Shown piece after piece: positions 1-5,637 of a DNA stretch of 6,186 nt (positions within the stretch are counted from its first letter, which is position 1; every line of letters starts with the position of its first letter). The notes below the pieces were generated by a model. That model saw only the letters and a list, made by a program, of their open reading frames with translations, was not told the origin of the DNA and made no database searches. Source of the stretch: Caldifarciminota bacterium (GTDB taxonomy: Bacteria > WOR-3 > Hydrothermia > UBA1063 > CAJXJZ01); NCBI GenBank assembly GCA_027073945.1, contig JALTEL010000520.1, positions 1 to 6,186 on the forward strand. The letters are read 5' to 3'. The position numbers and the translations under genes were made by a program.

Positions 1-2
1 AG

Positions 3-524
3 GAATATAATTTCTTAAAAAAGATATCACAGAAACATAAAATATGTATTGGTATGAAGAGGGGACTTCTTGGAGACCTTACAGGTGAATATATCTGGTT
101 CCTTATTCCAATCTATGGAGATAATGCAAAAGAGATTGGCAATGCAGTGGCAATGGAAGCAACATCAGAGCAAGGCACAGGGAAGGCAACATACTTTTTC
201 AGGATTGTAGGCAGAGATGAATATCAGGTATTATCTATGGAAGAAATGGATGAGAGAGCCGATGATTTTATCAAAAAAATAAACAGATGTATGCTTGCCA
301 TAAATTTTAGAAGGGAACCGATATATCTACCTGATGAAAGGTTAGAAGAACCACAGTATCTCAAATACAGATTTGCCGTTCAGAAAATACCTTCCCTTAA
401 AATCCTGCGGAGTTTATTCATTGGCAGGGTCATTCATAGTTCACCTGAACAGTGGCAGCAAGATGTTATGGACTTATTAAAATTCAATGTAAGCAGTAAA
501 GATGATAAAGAAAAATGGAAATAA
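3..524 (+). CDS. Unrecognised protein, 5'-truncated at window edge
   Basis: I do not recognise this protein. An ATG at 54 would give 156 residues, but nothing like a ribosome binding site precedes it. The frame is open without a stop back to the first complete codon at base 3, adding 17 codons (EYNFLKKISQKHKICIG). The gene therefore most likely starts outside the window and only its C-terminal 173 residues are seen. The visible part is a mixed alpha/beta soluble sequence. It has a hydrophobic patch (YIWFLIPIYG), a segment reading KATYFFRIVGRDEY, an acidic helix-like stretch (MEEMDERADDFIKKI) and a lysine-rich hydrophilic tail. There are no CxxC pairs and no clear membrane span. It ends 168 bp before the lipoprotein gene on the same strand. 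That a real gene is present is fairly sure; its function is unknown. Confidence 0.75.
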   Translation, partial: EYNFLKKISQKHKICIGMKRGLLGDLTGEYIWFLIPIYGDNAKEIGNAVAMEATSEQGTGKATYFFRIVGRDEYQVLSMEEMDERADDFIKKINRCMLAINFRREPIYLPDERLEEPQYLKYRFAVQKIPSLKILRSLFIGRVIHSSPEQWQQDVMDLLKFNVSSKDDKEKWK

Positions 525-526
525 AA

Positions 527-543
527 ATGGCGATACGGCGGCA
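527..543 (+). repeat. Left arm of inverted repeat flanking the lipoprotein gene
   Basis: The 17-mer ATGGCGATACGGCGGCA is repeated in inverted orientation at 1239-1255 with 16 of 17 matches. It starts 3 bp after the stop of the upstream gene. It is GC-rich in an AT-rich surrounding, which makes chance unlikely. It could be a copy of a dispersed genomic repeat or an end of a small cassette; the window cannot decide. Confidence 0.6.
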
Positions 544-553
544 AAAACAAAAG

Positions 554-644
554 AAGGAGGTGATTGATAGGCAGATATTTTAAGGATTTATGGAAAAATT
601 ACCCATATCCAAGGTTTTCACTAAAGGGTGGGGTGAAATCATAG
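554..644 (+). other. Strong orphan Shine-Dalgarno with a possible 26-codon ORF
   Basis: AAGGAGGTGAT at 554-564 is a full match to the usual anti-Shine-Dalgarno tail of 16S rRNA, yet no annotated gene starts after it. The nearest starts are a GTG at 561 (7 codons before a stop) and a TTG at 564. The TTG frame runs 26 codons, MIGRYFKDLWKNYPYPRF and onward, to TAG at 642-644. The TTG lies too close to the ribosome binding site for efficient initiation by usual rules. It may be a leader peptide, the 5' remnant of a broken gene, or nothing. The spacing and short length keep confidence low. Confidence 0.25.
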
Positions 645-680
645 GATACAGGGAAAAGAAAACAAAACTTACTACCCAAA

Positions 681-686
681 AAGGAG
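681..686 (+). promoter_or_regulatory. Ribosome binding site of the lipoprotein gene
   Basis: AAGGAG sits 6 nt before the ATG at 693. It supports this start over the overlapping frame that begins at 590. Confidence 0.75.
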
Positions 687-692
687 AAAATA

Positions 693-1169
693 ATGAAAAA
701 GAGAATTGCAACAATGATAATAACATCAGCAGTACTTGCATTTTTGGTGGGTTGTGCAATGCTGTCAAGTAAGGTTCCGGGTGGAGGTGCAGTAAAAGGC
801 TCAGCTAAAAAAGCATTTACTGAAGGAAAAATTGAAGTGCAGGAAGTGAAGATGGTAAAAACAGAGCTTAATAACAAGGATGCTTCAAGTAATCTTAAAG
901 TAACTGGAAAGGCTGTATATCATCCAGCAAAGGTTGGCGCAAAGTCTTTTAAAGACTATATTGCAGAGCATGGCATAGTTGTTCACTTTTACGATGCCAG
1001 AGGAATGAAATTGCCTTTTAAGGTAGATATAGGTAGTTACGGTGAATATGGCAAATCTGAGAATGTTAAGCCAAATGAGCCATTTCCATTTGAAGGTGAG
1101 ACAGGAACTGGTTATATTGGTATGAGCAATTTCACAAAAGCCGTTTCTTGTAAAGCCAAAGCTTGGTAA
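693..1169 (+). CDS. Small putative lipoprotein of unknown function
   Basis: This 158-residue protein has a classical lipoprotein signal: a basic start (MKKR), a hydrophobic core at residues 5-19 and a lipobox LVGC at 18-21. Signal peptidase II would cleave before Cys21, leaving a lipid-anchored mature protein of about 138 residues. The residue after the lipidated Cys is Ala, not Asp, which gives no hint of inner-membrane retention under the Enterobacteria rule. A short Gly/Ser-rich linker (residues 25-37) precedes a probably beta-rich domain with the segments KIEVQEVKMVKTEL, NLKVTGKAVYHP and GIVVHFYDARGMKLPF. This resembles the small Ig-like domains of other short lipoproteins, but I cannot name a family. 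The start has a good ribosome binding site. The gene stands alone between 168-bp and 114-bp intergenic stretches whose outer parts carry inverted repeats. Confidence 0.85.
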   Translation: MKKRIATMIITSAVLAFLVGCAMLSSKVPGGGAVKGSAKKAFTEGKIEVQEVKMVKTELNNKDASSNLKVTGKAVYHPAKVGAKSFKDYIAEHGIVVHFYDARGMKLPFKVDIGSYGEYGKSENVKPNEPFPFEGETGTGYIGMSNFTKAVSCKAKAW

Positions 1170-1175
1170 GATTTG

Positions 1176-1195
1176 ATTTCATTGGATAATGAAAT
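1176..1195 (+). other. Perfect AT-rich hairpin after the lipoprotein gene
   Basis: ATTTCATT (1176-1183) and AATGAAAT (1188-1195) form a perfect 8-bp stem with the 4-nt loop GGAT, beginning 7 nt after the lipoprotein stop. The stem is weak, with one G-C pair, and no T-run follows, so it is not a convincing intrinsic terminator. It could be a 3'-end RNA structure or an operator for the downstream gene. Confidence 0.4.
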
Positions 1196-1238
1196 ATACA
1201 GAAACGGATAAGTGATCTGCAGGTTCTAAAAAACAAAA

Positions 1239-1255
1239 TGCCGCCGTATTGCCAT
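1239..1255 (-). repeat. Right arm of inverted repeat flanking the lipoprotein gene
   Basis: TGCCGCCGTATTGCCAT is the reverse complement of the arm at 527-543 with a single mismatch (G to A in the shared ATGGCRATACGG core). It lies 29 bp before the start of the propeller gene. The two arms enclose 695 bp that hold the lipoprotein gene and the orphan Shine-Dalgarno. Confidence 0.6.
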
Positions 1256-1262
1256 AAAATTT

Positions 1263-1274
1263 TTTGTTAACAAA
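1263..1274 (+). promoter_or_regulatory. 12-bp palindrome overlapping the propeller-gene ribosome binding site
   Basis: TTTGTTAACAAA is a perfect palindrome running directly into the Shine-Dalgarno sequence AAAGGAGGA (1272-1280), which lies 3 nt before the ATG at 1284. The ribosome binding site fixes the start. The palindrome could bind a dimeric regulator or be chance in AT-rich DNA. Confidence 0.4.
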
Positions 1275-1283
1275 GGAGGAATT

Positions 1284-3770
1284 ATGAAAAAAAATCTTAT
1301 TATAATTACATTTTTAATGGCAGTTATACCTATAGTATTATCAGGCCAATGGAACATTGAAAATGTGGACACAGCAGGAACAGTTGGAGTAAAATGTTCC
1401 ATTGCTGTGGATTCAAGTGGTTATCCACATATTAGTTACAGGGATGGCGCACTTAAGTATGCCCACTGGGATGGGAGTCAGTGGCAAACAGCATTTATAG
1501 AAACTACTGAGAGTGTCTATGGGGTAACCTCAATTGCACTTGATAATAATAATAACCCTCACATTACCTATGAATTATCGGGTCAGCAACTCTGGCACGC
1601 CTGGTGGGATGGCTCAAATTGGCAACAGGAAGGGGTAGATTCTCTACCCAATAATGCAGTAGATGTCGGTTATTGGAATTCAATAGCATTTGGCACCGAT
1701 GGTTATCCACGAATTGCGTATACATATAGCGTTGGGAGCCCTGCAGTTTGTTATCTAAAATATGCTTACAAGGATGTATCGGGCTGGCATACCCAGATTG
1801 TTGATAGTCTTATAAATGATGAATTTCAGTATGTCTCAATGGCATTAGATAATTCCAATCACCCACATATAAGTTATTATGATTGGAACGTCAACGACTT
1901 GAAGTATGCATTTTTAGAGGTATCTCTCGGTGATACACTTTGGACAAAGGTATATGGAGGTAGTAGCTATGATGTGGGGGCTTCAGTTCAGCAAACCACA
2001 GATGGGGGTTATATCATTGGTGGTAGGACAAACTCTTATGGTCCTGATACCCCAAATTATCCCAATGCTTATCTGATAAAGACAGATTCTCTTGGCGATA
2101 CACTCTGGACAGGAAATTATAATGGAAGCAGTAATGTAGATGTATGTTATTCTGTTCAGCAGACCTCTGACAATGGTTACATTCTTGTGGGATATTCATT
2201 TGGATATCTATATGGTTATGACGATGTTTTTCTTGTGAAGACAGACTCTCTGGGTAATGCTTTGTGGCAAAAAGGCTATGGAGATTCTACAAATGATGAA
2301 GGTAAGTCTGTTCAGCAAACCGCAGATGGAGGATATATCATTACAGGAAGATGTGATGGACCGGTATGGACACCAGGTGGAAATGTATATCTTATAAAGG
2401 CAGATTCCATTGGTGATACACTCTGGACAAAGGTATACGGAGGTGATTCCACAGATTATGGCAATTCTGTTAGACAAACTTCTGATGGTGGATATATTAT
2501 AACCGGATATACAAAATCTTTTGGTGCGGGTGAGGCAAATGTATGGCTTTTGAAAACAGATTCTCTTGGCGATACACTCTGGACAAAGGTTTATGGAGGT
2601 GATTCCACAGATTATGGCAATTCTGTTAGACAAACCTCTGATGGCGGATATATTATAGTTGGGAATACAAAATCTTTTGGTGCGGGAGAGCAAAATGTAT
2701 GGCTTTTGAAAACAGATTCCATTGGTGACACACTCTGGGCAAAGGTTTATGACTACTGGTATAGCAGTGGTGCAAGTGATATCCAGATAACGCAAGATAA
2801 TAATTATATTATCACCGGAGGTTGCCGTATATCTTCGTCTGATAGCCTTGATGTATTGCTAATGAAGATTAACCCTTCGGGAGATACACTCTGGACAAAA
2901 ACCTTCGGCGGTAATAGTACTGATGGGGGTGCGTCTGTTCAACAAACATCTAATGGTGGATATATTATAGCAGGATATACAAAATCTTTTGGAGCAGGGG
3001 ATTATGACGCCTATCTTATTAATGTTAAACCTGATATGTCAATCTGGCATACTGAGAGGGTGGATACTGCTGGTGGCGTAGGAGAATTTTCTTCTATAGC
3101 CCTTGATAGTTTAAATAATCCAGATATAGCCTATTGGGATGGTTCCAATTCTTATCTCAAATATGCTCAATGGAATGGAACAAACTGGCAAATAGAGGTA
3201 GTGGATAGTCCTGCATATGTGTACAACCCATCTATTTCTATGGTCCTAAATGTACAGGATAATCCTCATATTGCTTATATGGGAGAATGGAATGCTCTTA
3301 AATATGCCCACTGGGATGGGATAAATTGGCACATAGAAGTAGTTGACTCCAATGTTTCCAGTGAATGGGCATCTCTCAAAATAGATAATAACGGTTATTC
3401 CCATATCGCTTACTATGATGGAGATTCAACAAATCTTAAATATGCAAAGGGAATTCCGTCCGGAATAGAAGAAAGGTTTACAGTAAAAACATCGTCTGAA
3501 TTTTTCTGTGTATATCCAAATCCATTCAGAAGAGGGGCTTCCATCCAGTATACACTTCCTTCACTTCAGAGGGTAAATCTGAAAGTTTACAATATTGCAG
3601 GCCAGTTAGTAAAGACCATTGTTAATAATAAAACACAGACAGAGGGAAAACACACTTTATATTGGGATGGCATCAACAATGATGGCAAAAGATTACAAAA
3701 CGGAGTATACTTCTTATATTTACAACGAGGTGATATGAAAAATATTAAGAAACTTATATTTTTAAGATGA
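1284..3770 (+). CDS. Secreted protein with two nested seven-repeat propellers and FlgD/T9SS-like C-terminus
   Basis: This 828-residue protein starts with a Sec signal peptide (MKKN, hydrophobic core to about residue 19, likely cleavage near Gly21). Two repeat families follow. The outer type has the pattern W-[HQ]-x-E-x-VDS, SIALDxxNxPHIAYYD, LKYAxWDGxN. Four copies lie at about 22-66, 67-112, 113-167 and 168-213, and three at about 587-634, 635-681 and 682-724. The inner type, SLGDTLWTKVYGG, SVQQTSDGGYIITG, NVWLLKTD, has seven copies between 214 and 585. Each family totals seven, as in seven-bladed beta-propellers. Residues 740-828 form a FlgD-Ig or type A (Por) sorting-like domain with VYPNPF, LKVYNIAGQLVKTI, YWDGINNDGKRLQNGVY and a basic-hydrophobic end KKLIFLR. 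A secreted, perhaps surface-bound, binding role is inferred; no catalytic residues are evident. The stop lies 20 nt before the next gene. Confidence 0.92.
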   Translation: MKKNLIIITFLMAVIPIVLSGQWNIENVDTAGTVGVKCSIAVDSSGYPHISYRDGALKYAHWDGSQWQTAFIETTESVYGVTSIALDNNNNPHITYELSGQQLWHAWWDGSNWQQEGVDSLPNNAVDVGYWNSIAFGTDGYPRIAYTYSVGSPAVCYLKYAYKDVSGWHTQIVDSLINDEFQYVSMALDNSNHPHISYYDWNVNDLKYAFLEVSLGDTLWTKVYGGSSYDVGASVQQTTDGGYIIGGRTNSYGPDTPNYPNAYLIKTDSLGDTLWTGNYNGSSNVDVCYSVQQTSDNGYILVGYSFGYLYGYDDVFLVKTDSLGNALWQKGYGDSTNDEGKSVQQTADGGYIITGRCDGPVWTPGGNVYLIKADSIGDTLWTKVYGGDSTDYGNSVRQTSDGGYIITGYTKSFGAGEANVWLLKTDSLGDTLWTKVYGGDSTDYGNSVRQTSDGGYIIVGNTKSFGAGEQNVWLLKTDSIGDTLWAKVYDYWYSSGASDIQITQDNNYIITGGCRISSSDSLDVLLMKINPSGDTLWTKTFGGNSTDGGASVQQTSNGGYIIAGYTKSFGAGDYDAYLINVKPDMSIWHTERVDTAGGVGEFSSIALDSLNNPDIAYWDGSNSYLKYAQWNGTNWQIEVVDSPAYVYNPSISMVLNVQDNPHIAYMGEWNALKYAHWDGINWHIEVVDSNVSSEWASLKIDNNGYSHIAYYDGDSTNLKYAKGIPSGIEERFTVKTSSEFFCVYPNPFRRGASIQYTLPSLQRVNLKVYNIAGQLVKTIVNNKTQTEGKHTLYWDGINNDGKRLQNGVYFLYLQRGDMKNIKKLIFLR
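1923..3038 (+). repeat. Seven in-frame tandem repeats (inner propeller)
   Basis: Seven coding repeats begin at 1923, 2088, 2247, 2406, 2562, 2718 and 2874, with unit lengths of 165, 159, 159, 156, 156, 156 and about 165 nt (52-55 residues). Each carries the GDTLW-type turn, a [QR]QT-DGGYII strand and a Leu/Val-rich strand ending in K-x-D or similar. Units four and five are about 90% identical in DNA by eye. Unit six is the most diverged, having lost the YGG and QQTSDGG signatures. Seven blades of this size suit a beta-propeller. Confidence 0.85.
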
Positions 3771-3790
3771 CAAATAAGGAGATTTGAATA

Positions 3791-4126
3791 ATGCCTGGAT
3801 ATATGCACCCCTGTAGATATTGTGGAAAATTGGTTCCACCTGATGCGAATGTTTGTCCGTATTGTGGCAAGGTAAATCCAACGGGACCATTAAGATGCCC
3901 ACAGTGCAGGTCTCCCATTCAAAAAAATTATGCAGTCTGCCCTAATTGTGGGTTAAATCTTAAAATAAAATGCCCTCATTGCGGGGAAGAAACATTCTTT
4001 GGAGACTATTGCGATAAGTGTGGAGAGAGACTTATAGTTGTATGTCCACATTGCAAAACAGAACAACCACCAATAGGGGATAAATGTATAAAATGTGGCA
4101 AACCACTTATGGAAAAGAGTGAATGA
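3791..4126 (+). CDS. Tandem zinc-ribbon protein (eight CxxC pairs)
   Basis: This 111-residue protein is almost wholly zinc ribbon. CxxC pairs lie at residues 8/11, 22/25, 36/39, 50/53, 61/64, 74/77, 85/88 and 99/102, mostly as CPxCG knuckles. Pairing neighbours gives four zinc-binding ribbons of the DZANK/zinc_ribbon type, each spanning roughly 18 residues. There is no signal peptide or membrane span, so it should be cytoplasmic. Such proteins usually mediate protein or nucleic acid contacts; the partner is unknown. AAGGAG at 3776-3781 is 9 nt before the ATG. The gene follows the propeller gene after 20 nt with no terminator, suggesting co-transcription, although a functional link to a secreted protein is unclear. 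The last codons and the stop TGA (4124-4126) lie inside a 66-bp repeat that recurs at 5393-5458, so the original C-terminus may have been replaced. Confidence 0.88.
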   Translation: MPGYMHPCRYCGKLVPPDANVCPYCGKVNPTGPLRCPQCRSPIQKNYAVCPNCGLNLKIKCPHCGEETFFGDYCDKCGERLIVVCPHCKTEQPPIGDKCIKCGKPLMEKSE

Positions 4127-4184
4127 GTAGATGAGTTGAAAAAGCAGTAGCGAGGTATGAGTAGCAAGCATATAGGGAAAAGAG
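4119..4184 (+). repeat. 66-bp direct repeat, copy 1, overlapping a stop codon
   Basis: This segment begins GTGAATGAGTAGATGA and ends ATATAGGGAAAAGAG. It matches 5393-5458 at 61 of 66 positions without gaps. It supplies the last two codons and the stop of the zinc-ribbon gene. A shorter relative of its first part is at 5534-5549. Confidence 0.8.
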
Positions 4185-4193
4185 AAGACAAAT

Positions 4194-4240
4194 GAGATTG
4201 CTTCGCAAAACTACAAGCAAGTAGAGGCACTCGCAATGAC
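4194..4240 (-). repeat. REP-like hairpin repeat, inverted diverged copy
   Basis: Read on the minus strand, this stretch begins GTCATTGCGAG and ends CGAAGCAATCTC, the hallmark ends of the hairpin repeat family seen at 4336-4381, 5574-5619 and 5638-5684. Its middle differs from the other copies, with a possible CTAC/GTAG stem (4211-4214 with 4221-4224). Confidence 0.6.
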
Positions 4241-4252
4241 ACCGCTTTTTCC

Positions 4253-4298
4253 GTCATTGGGAGGAGCGTAGCGACGAAGAAGTCGGAGATGTGAGTAA
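4253..4298 (+). repeat. REP-like hairpin repeat, degenerate direct copy
   Basis: GTCATTGGGAGGAGCGTAGC, followed by GACGAAGAAGTCGGAGATGTGAG, is a decayed form of the family type with GTCATTGCGAGGAGCGAAGC and a CAATCT end. The lost outer-stem match suggests an old, inactive copy. Confidence 0.45.
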
Positions 4299-4335
4299 GT
4301 GAAACAAACGAACAACCTCACAGGTTTTTCTCTCA

Positions 4336-4381
4336 TTGTCATTGCGAGGGACGAAGTCCCGTGGCAATCTCACAGGTGGGG
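4336..4381 (+). repeat. REP-like hairpin repeat, copy 1
   Basis: The element reads TTGTCATTGCGAGGGACGAA, then GTCCCGTGGCAATCTCACAGG and a GTGGGG tail. The outer stem is ATTGC (4341-4345) with GCAAT (4364-4368), and the inner stem is GGGAC with GTCCC around a GAA loop. Very similar short palindromic repeats occur in many unrelated bacterial genomes, usually intergenic and sometimes mis-annotated as peptides. No transposase or RAYT gene is in the window. Confidence 0.75.
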
Positions 4382-4400
4382 AGGAATTATTGCAAAGTGG

Positions 4401-4535
4401 GTAGCGGTAAATGATAACTTTTTTGGATTATAAGCCCTTAAAATGGGGGGAGGCAAGCAAAAAATTGATAACTATATCAAAACCAGTGGATTAAAAGAAA
4501 ATCCACTAAAGATTTTTGACAATACTACTTATTGA
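4401..4535 (+). promoter_or_regulatory. Leader of the second zinc-ribbon gene with two perfect inverted repeats
   Basis: This stretch carries TTGATA-ACTA-TATCAA (4465-4480, 6-bp arms) and GTGGATT-AAAAGAA-AATCCAC (4486-4506, 7-bp arms, 7-nt loop). They are 5 bp apart and precede the ATG at 4551. A TTGACA at 4516-4521 has no suitable -10 box before the start codon, so I do not call a promoter. The paired palindromes could be operator sites or an mRNA leader hairpin. A short T-run (4513-4517) follows the second hairpin after 6 nt, so a weak terminator or attenuator is possible. Confidence 0.35.
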
Positions 4536-4537
4536 AC

Positions 4538-4546
4538 AAAGGAGGT
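4538..4546 (+). promoter_or_regulatory. Ribosome binding site of the second zinc-ribbon gene
   Basis: AAAGGAGGT lies 4 nt before the ATG at 4551 and fixes the start. The sequence AACAAAGGAGG is shared with the leader of the propeller gene. Confidence 0.75.
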
Positions 4547-4550
4547 AATT

Positions 4551-5225
4551 ATGGGAGAAGGTAAACTTATAAGTTTTACAGACAACTACGCAGATAACAG
4601 CACAGAAGCAGGATTCCAGTTTACATTTTTTTGTGACCACTGCAAAGAAGGATACAAAACAAGGTTTGTAGAATCAAAGAGCTATAAGAAAGGGCGGCTT
4701 TTAAGAGGACTTGGAAGGATTGCAGGTGCTGCTGCACAGATAACAGGGAAATATAATCTTGGTTATGGTTTAGAAAGAGGTACAGATGCAATCTCTGAGA
4801 GATTTCAGGGTATGTCCCCTGAATGGCATAAAGAACATGAAAAGGCATTTGAAGAGGCACAGAATGAGGCACAAGGACATTTTCACAGATGTCCAAAATG
4901 CACAAAATGGGTATGCGAAAACTGCTGGAATGAACAAGAAGGGCTTTGTATAGAATGTGCTCCAAGGGTAAATGTTGAAATCGCAGCAGCAAAGGCAGCA
5001 ATGACAAAGGAACAGATATGGAAGAAGGCAGCCGAGACCACAACATTCACAGGGAAGGTAGAAAGCAAGGTAACAATCTGTCCTGTATGTGGGAAACCTG
5101 CTGGGAATGGTAAGTTTTGTGTAAATTGCGGTGCGCCTTTAGAGATGATAAAATGCCCAAAATGTGGAGCAGAAAATCCTCCTGGAACAAATTTTTGCGG
5201 GAACTGTGGAGCAAAATTAATATAA
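4551..5225 (+). CDS. Multi-zinc-finger protein with C-terminal double zinc ribbon
   Basis: This 224-residue protein has eight CxxC pairs in two groups. The N-terminal part has C28/C31 (FFCDHCKEGYKTRF). A Gly/Ala-rich, probably helical segment follows at about 48-80 (LLRGLGRIAGAAAQ), then a charged helix with His residues (90-112), then three closely spaced pairs at 114/117, 122/125 and 133/136. These four pairs could bind two zincs in a treble-clef or RING-like arrangement. A helical linker (140-165) leads to a double zinc ribbon with 177/180, 190/193, 202/205 and 216/219, ending CPKCGAENPPGTNFCGNCGA, a typical DZANK-like module. There is no signal peptide. The role is unknown; zinc-ribbon tails of this kind occur on many bacterial scaffold and membrane-associated proteins. 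The gene is isolated between two repeat blocks, not in a tight operon. Confidence 0.9.
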   Translation: MGEGKLISFTDNYADNSTEAGFQFTFFCDHCKEGYKTRFVESKSYKKGRLLRGLGRIAGAAAQITGKYNLGYGLERGTDAISERFQGMSPEWHKEHEKAFEEAQNEAQGHFHRCPKCTKWVCENCWNEQEGLCIECAPRVNVEIAAAKAAMTKEQIWKKAAETTTFTGKVESKVTICPVCGKPAGNGKFCVNCGAPLEMIKCPKCGAENPPGTNFCGNCGAKLI

Positions 5226-5260
5226 GGTTAAAGGTTAAAAGTTAAGAAAAAATTGGTTAA

Positions 5261-5310
5261 TTTGCTTTCAGCGTATATTTGCCTGCGGCGTTATTACACT
5301 TCGTTGTGTA
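5261..5310 (+). repeat. Dispersed repeat R-A, copy 1, with hairpin
   Basis: The stretch TTTGCTTTCAGCGTATATTT at 5261-5280 is repeated identically at 5727-5746, after which the two copies diverge around GCGTTATT. This copy continues into a palindrome, TACAC-TTCGTT-GTGTA (5295-5310). Confidence 0.65.
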
Positions 5311-5329
5311 TTACGCTACGCTGTTAACA

Positions 5330-5360
5330 ACAGCCGTTTGCCGGTGGCAGGTAGCAAAAA
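5330..5360 (+). repeat. Dispersed repeat R-B, copy 1
   Basis: This 31-bp stretch starts ACAGCCGTTTGCCG and ends TAGCAAAAA. It matches 5939-5969 at 28 of 31 positions. It contains the small palindrome TGCC-GGT-GGCA. Confidence 0.7.
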
Positions 5361-5392
5361 GATAGGCTAAGGCTGAGGTTAAGAAAGGATTA

Positions 5393-5458
5393 GTGAATGA
5401 GTAGATGGGTGGAAAAAGCAGTAGCGAGGGATGAGTAGCGAGTATATAGGGAAAAGAG
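5393..5458 (+). repeat. 66-bp direct repeat, copy 2
   Basis: This is the second copy of the repeat at 4119-4184, with 61 of 66 identical bases and no gaps. The two copies lie 1,274 bp apart, one on each side of the second zinc-ribbon gene. Confidence 0.8.
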
Positions 5459-5573
5459 AGGATGAGAAAGAAACGGTAATGGGTAAGAGGATAAAGACAG
5501 GTTGAGGCTGAGGTTAAGGTTAAGAAAAGATGAGTGAATGAGTAGATGAGGGAAAGAATAAGGGCTTCCAGTA

Positions 5574-5619
5574 TTGTCATTGCGAGGGACGAAGTCCCGT
5601 GGCAATCTCTCAGGTGGGG
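5574..5619 (+). repeat. REP-like hairpin repeat, copy 2
   Basis: Nearly identical to the copy at 4336-4381, differing by CTCT for CTCA near the 3' end, with the same GGGAC/GTCCC inner stem. It forms a tandem pair with the next copy, with a 64-bp period that includes the upstream sequence GCTYCCAGYATTG. Confidence 0.8.
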
Positions 5620-5637
5620 AAATCACAGCTCCCAGCA

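Noticed and set aside
590..772. 60-codon + strand frame overlapping the lipoprotein start
   Set aside because: It has no properly spaced ribosome binding site, its composition is low-complexity Lys/Asn, and it overlaps a gene with a clear lipoprotein signal and a good start.
2208..2795. 195-codon minus-strand frame inside the propeller gene
   Set aside because: It is the antisense of the repeated coding units. Its own repeats (NLCPEC, FQKPYI) simply mirror them.
4290..4328. TGTGAG/CTCACA arms followed by GGTTTTT as an intrinsic terminator
   Set aside because: The stem is only 6 bp with a 21-nt loop, and it is made from fragments of the hairpin repeats.
4516..4550. TTGACA as a -35 promoter box for the gene at 4551
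   Set aside because: A -10 box at normal distance would fall on the Shine-Dalgarno sequence, and no TATAAT-like hexamer is there.
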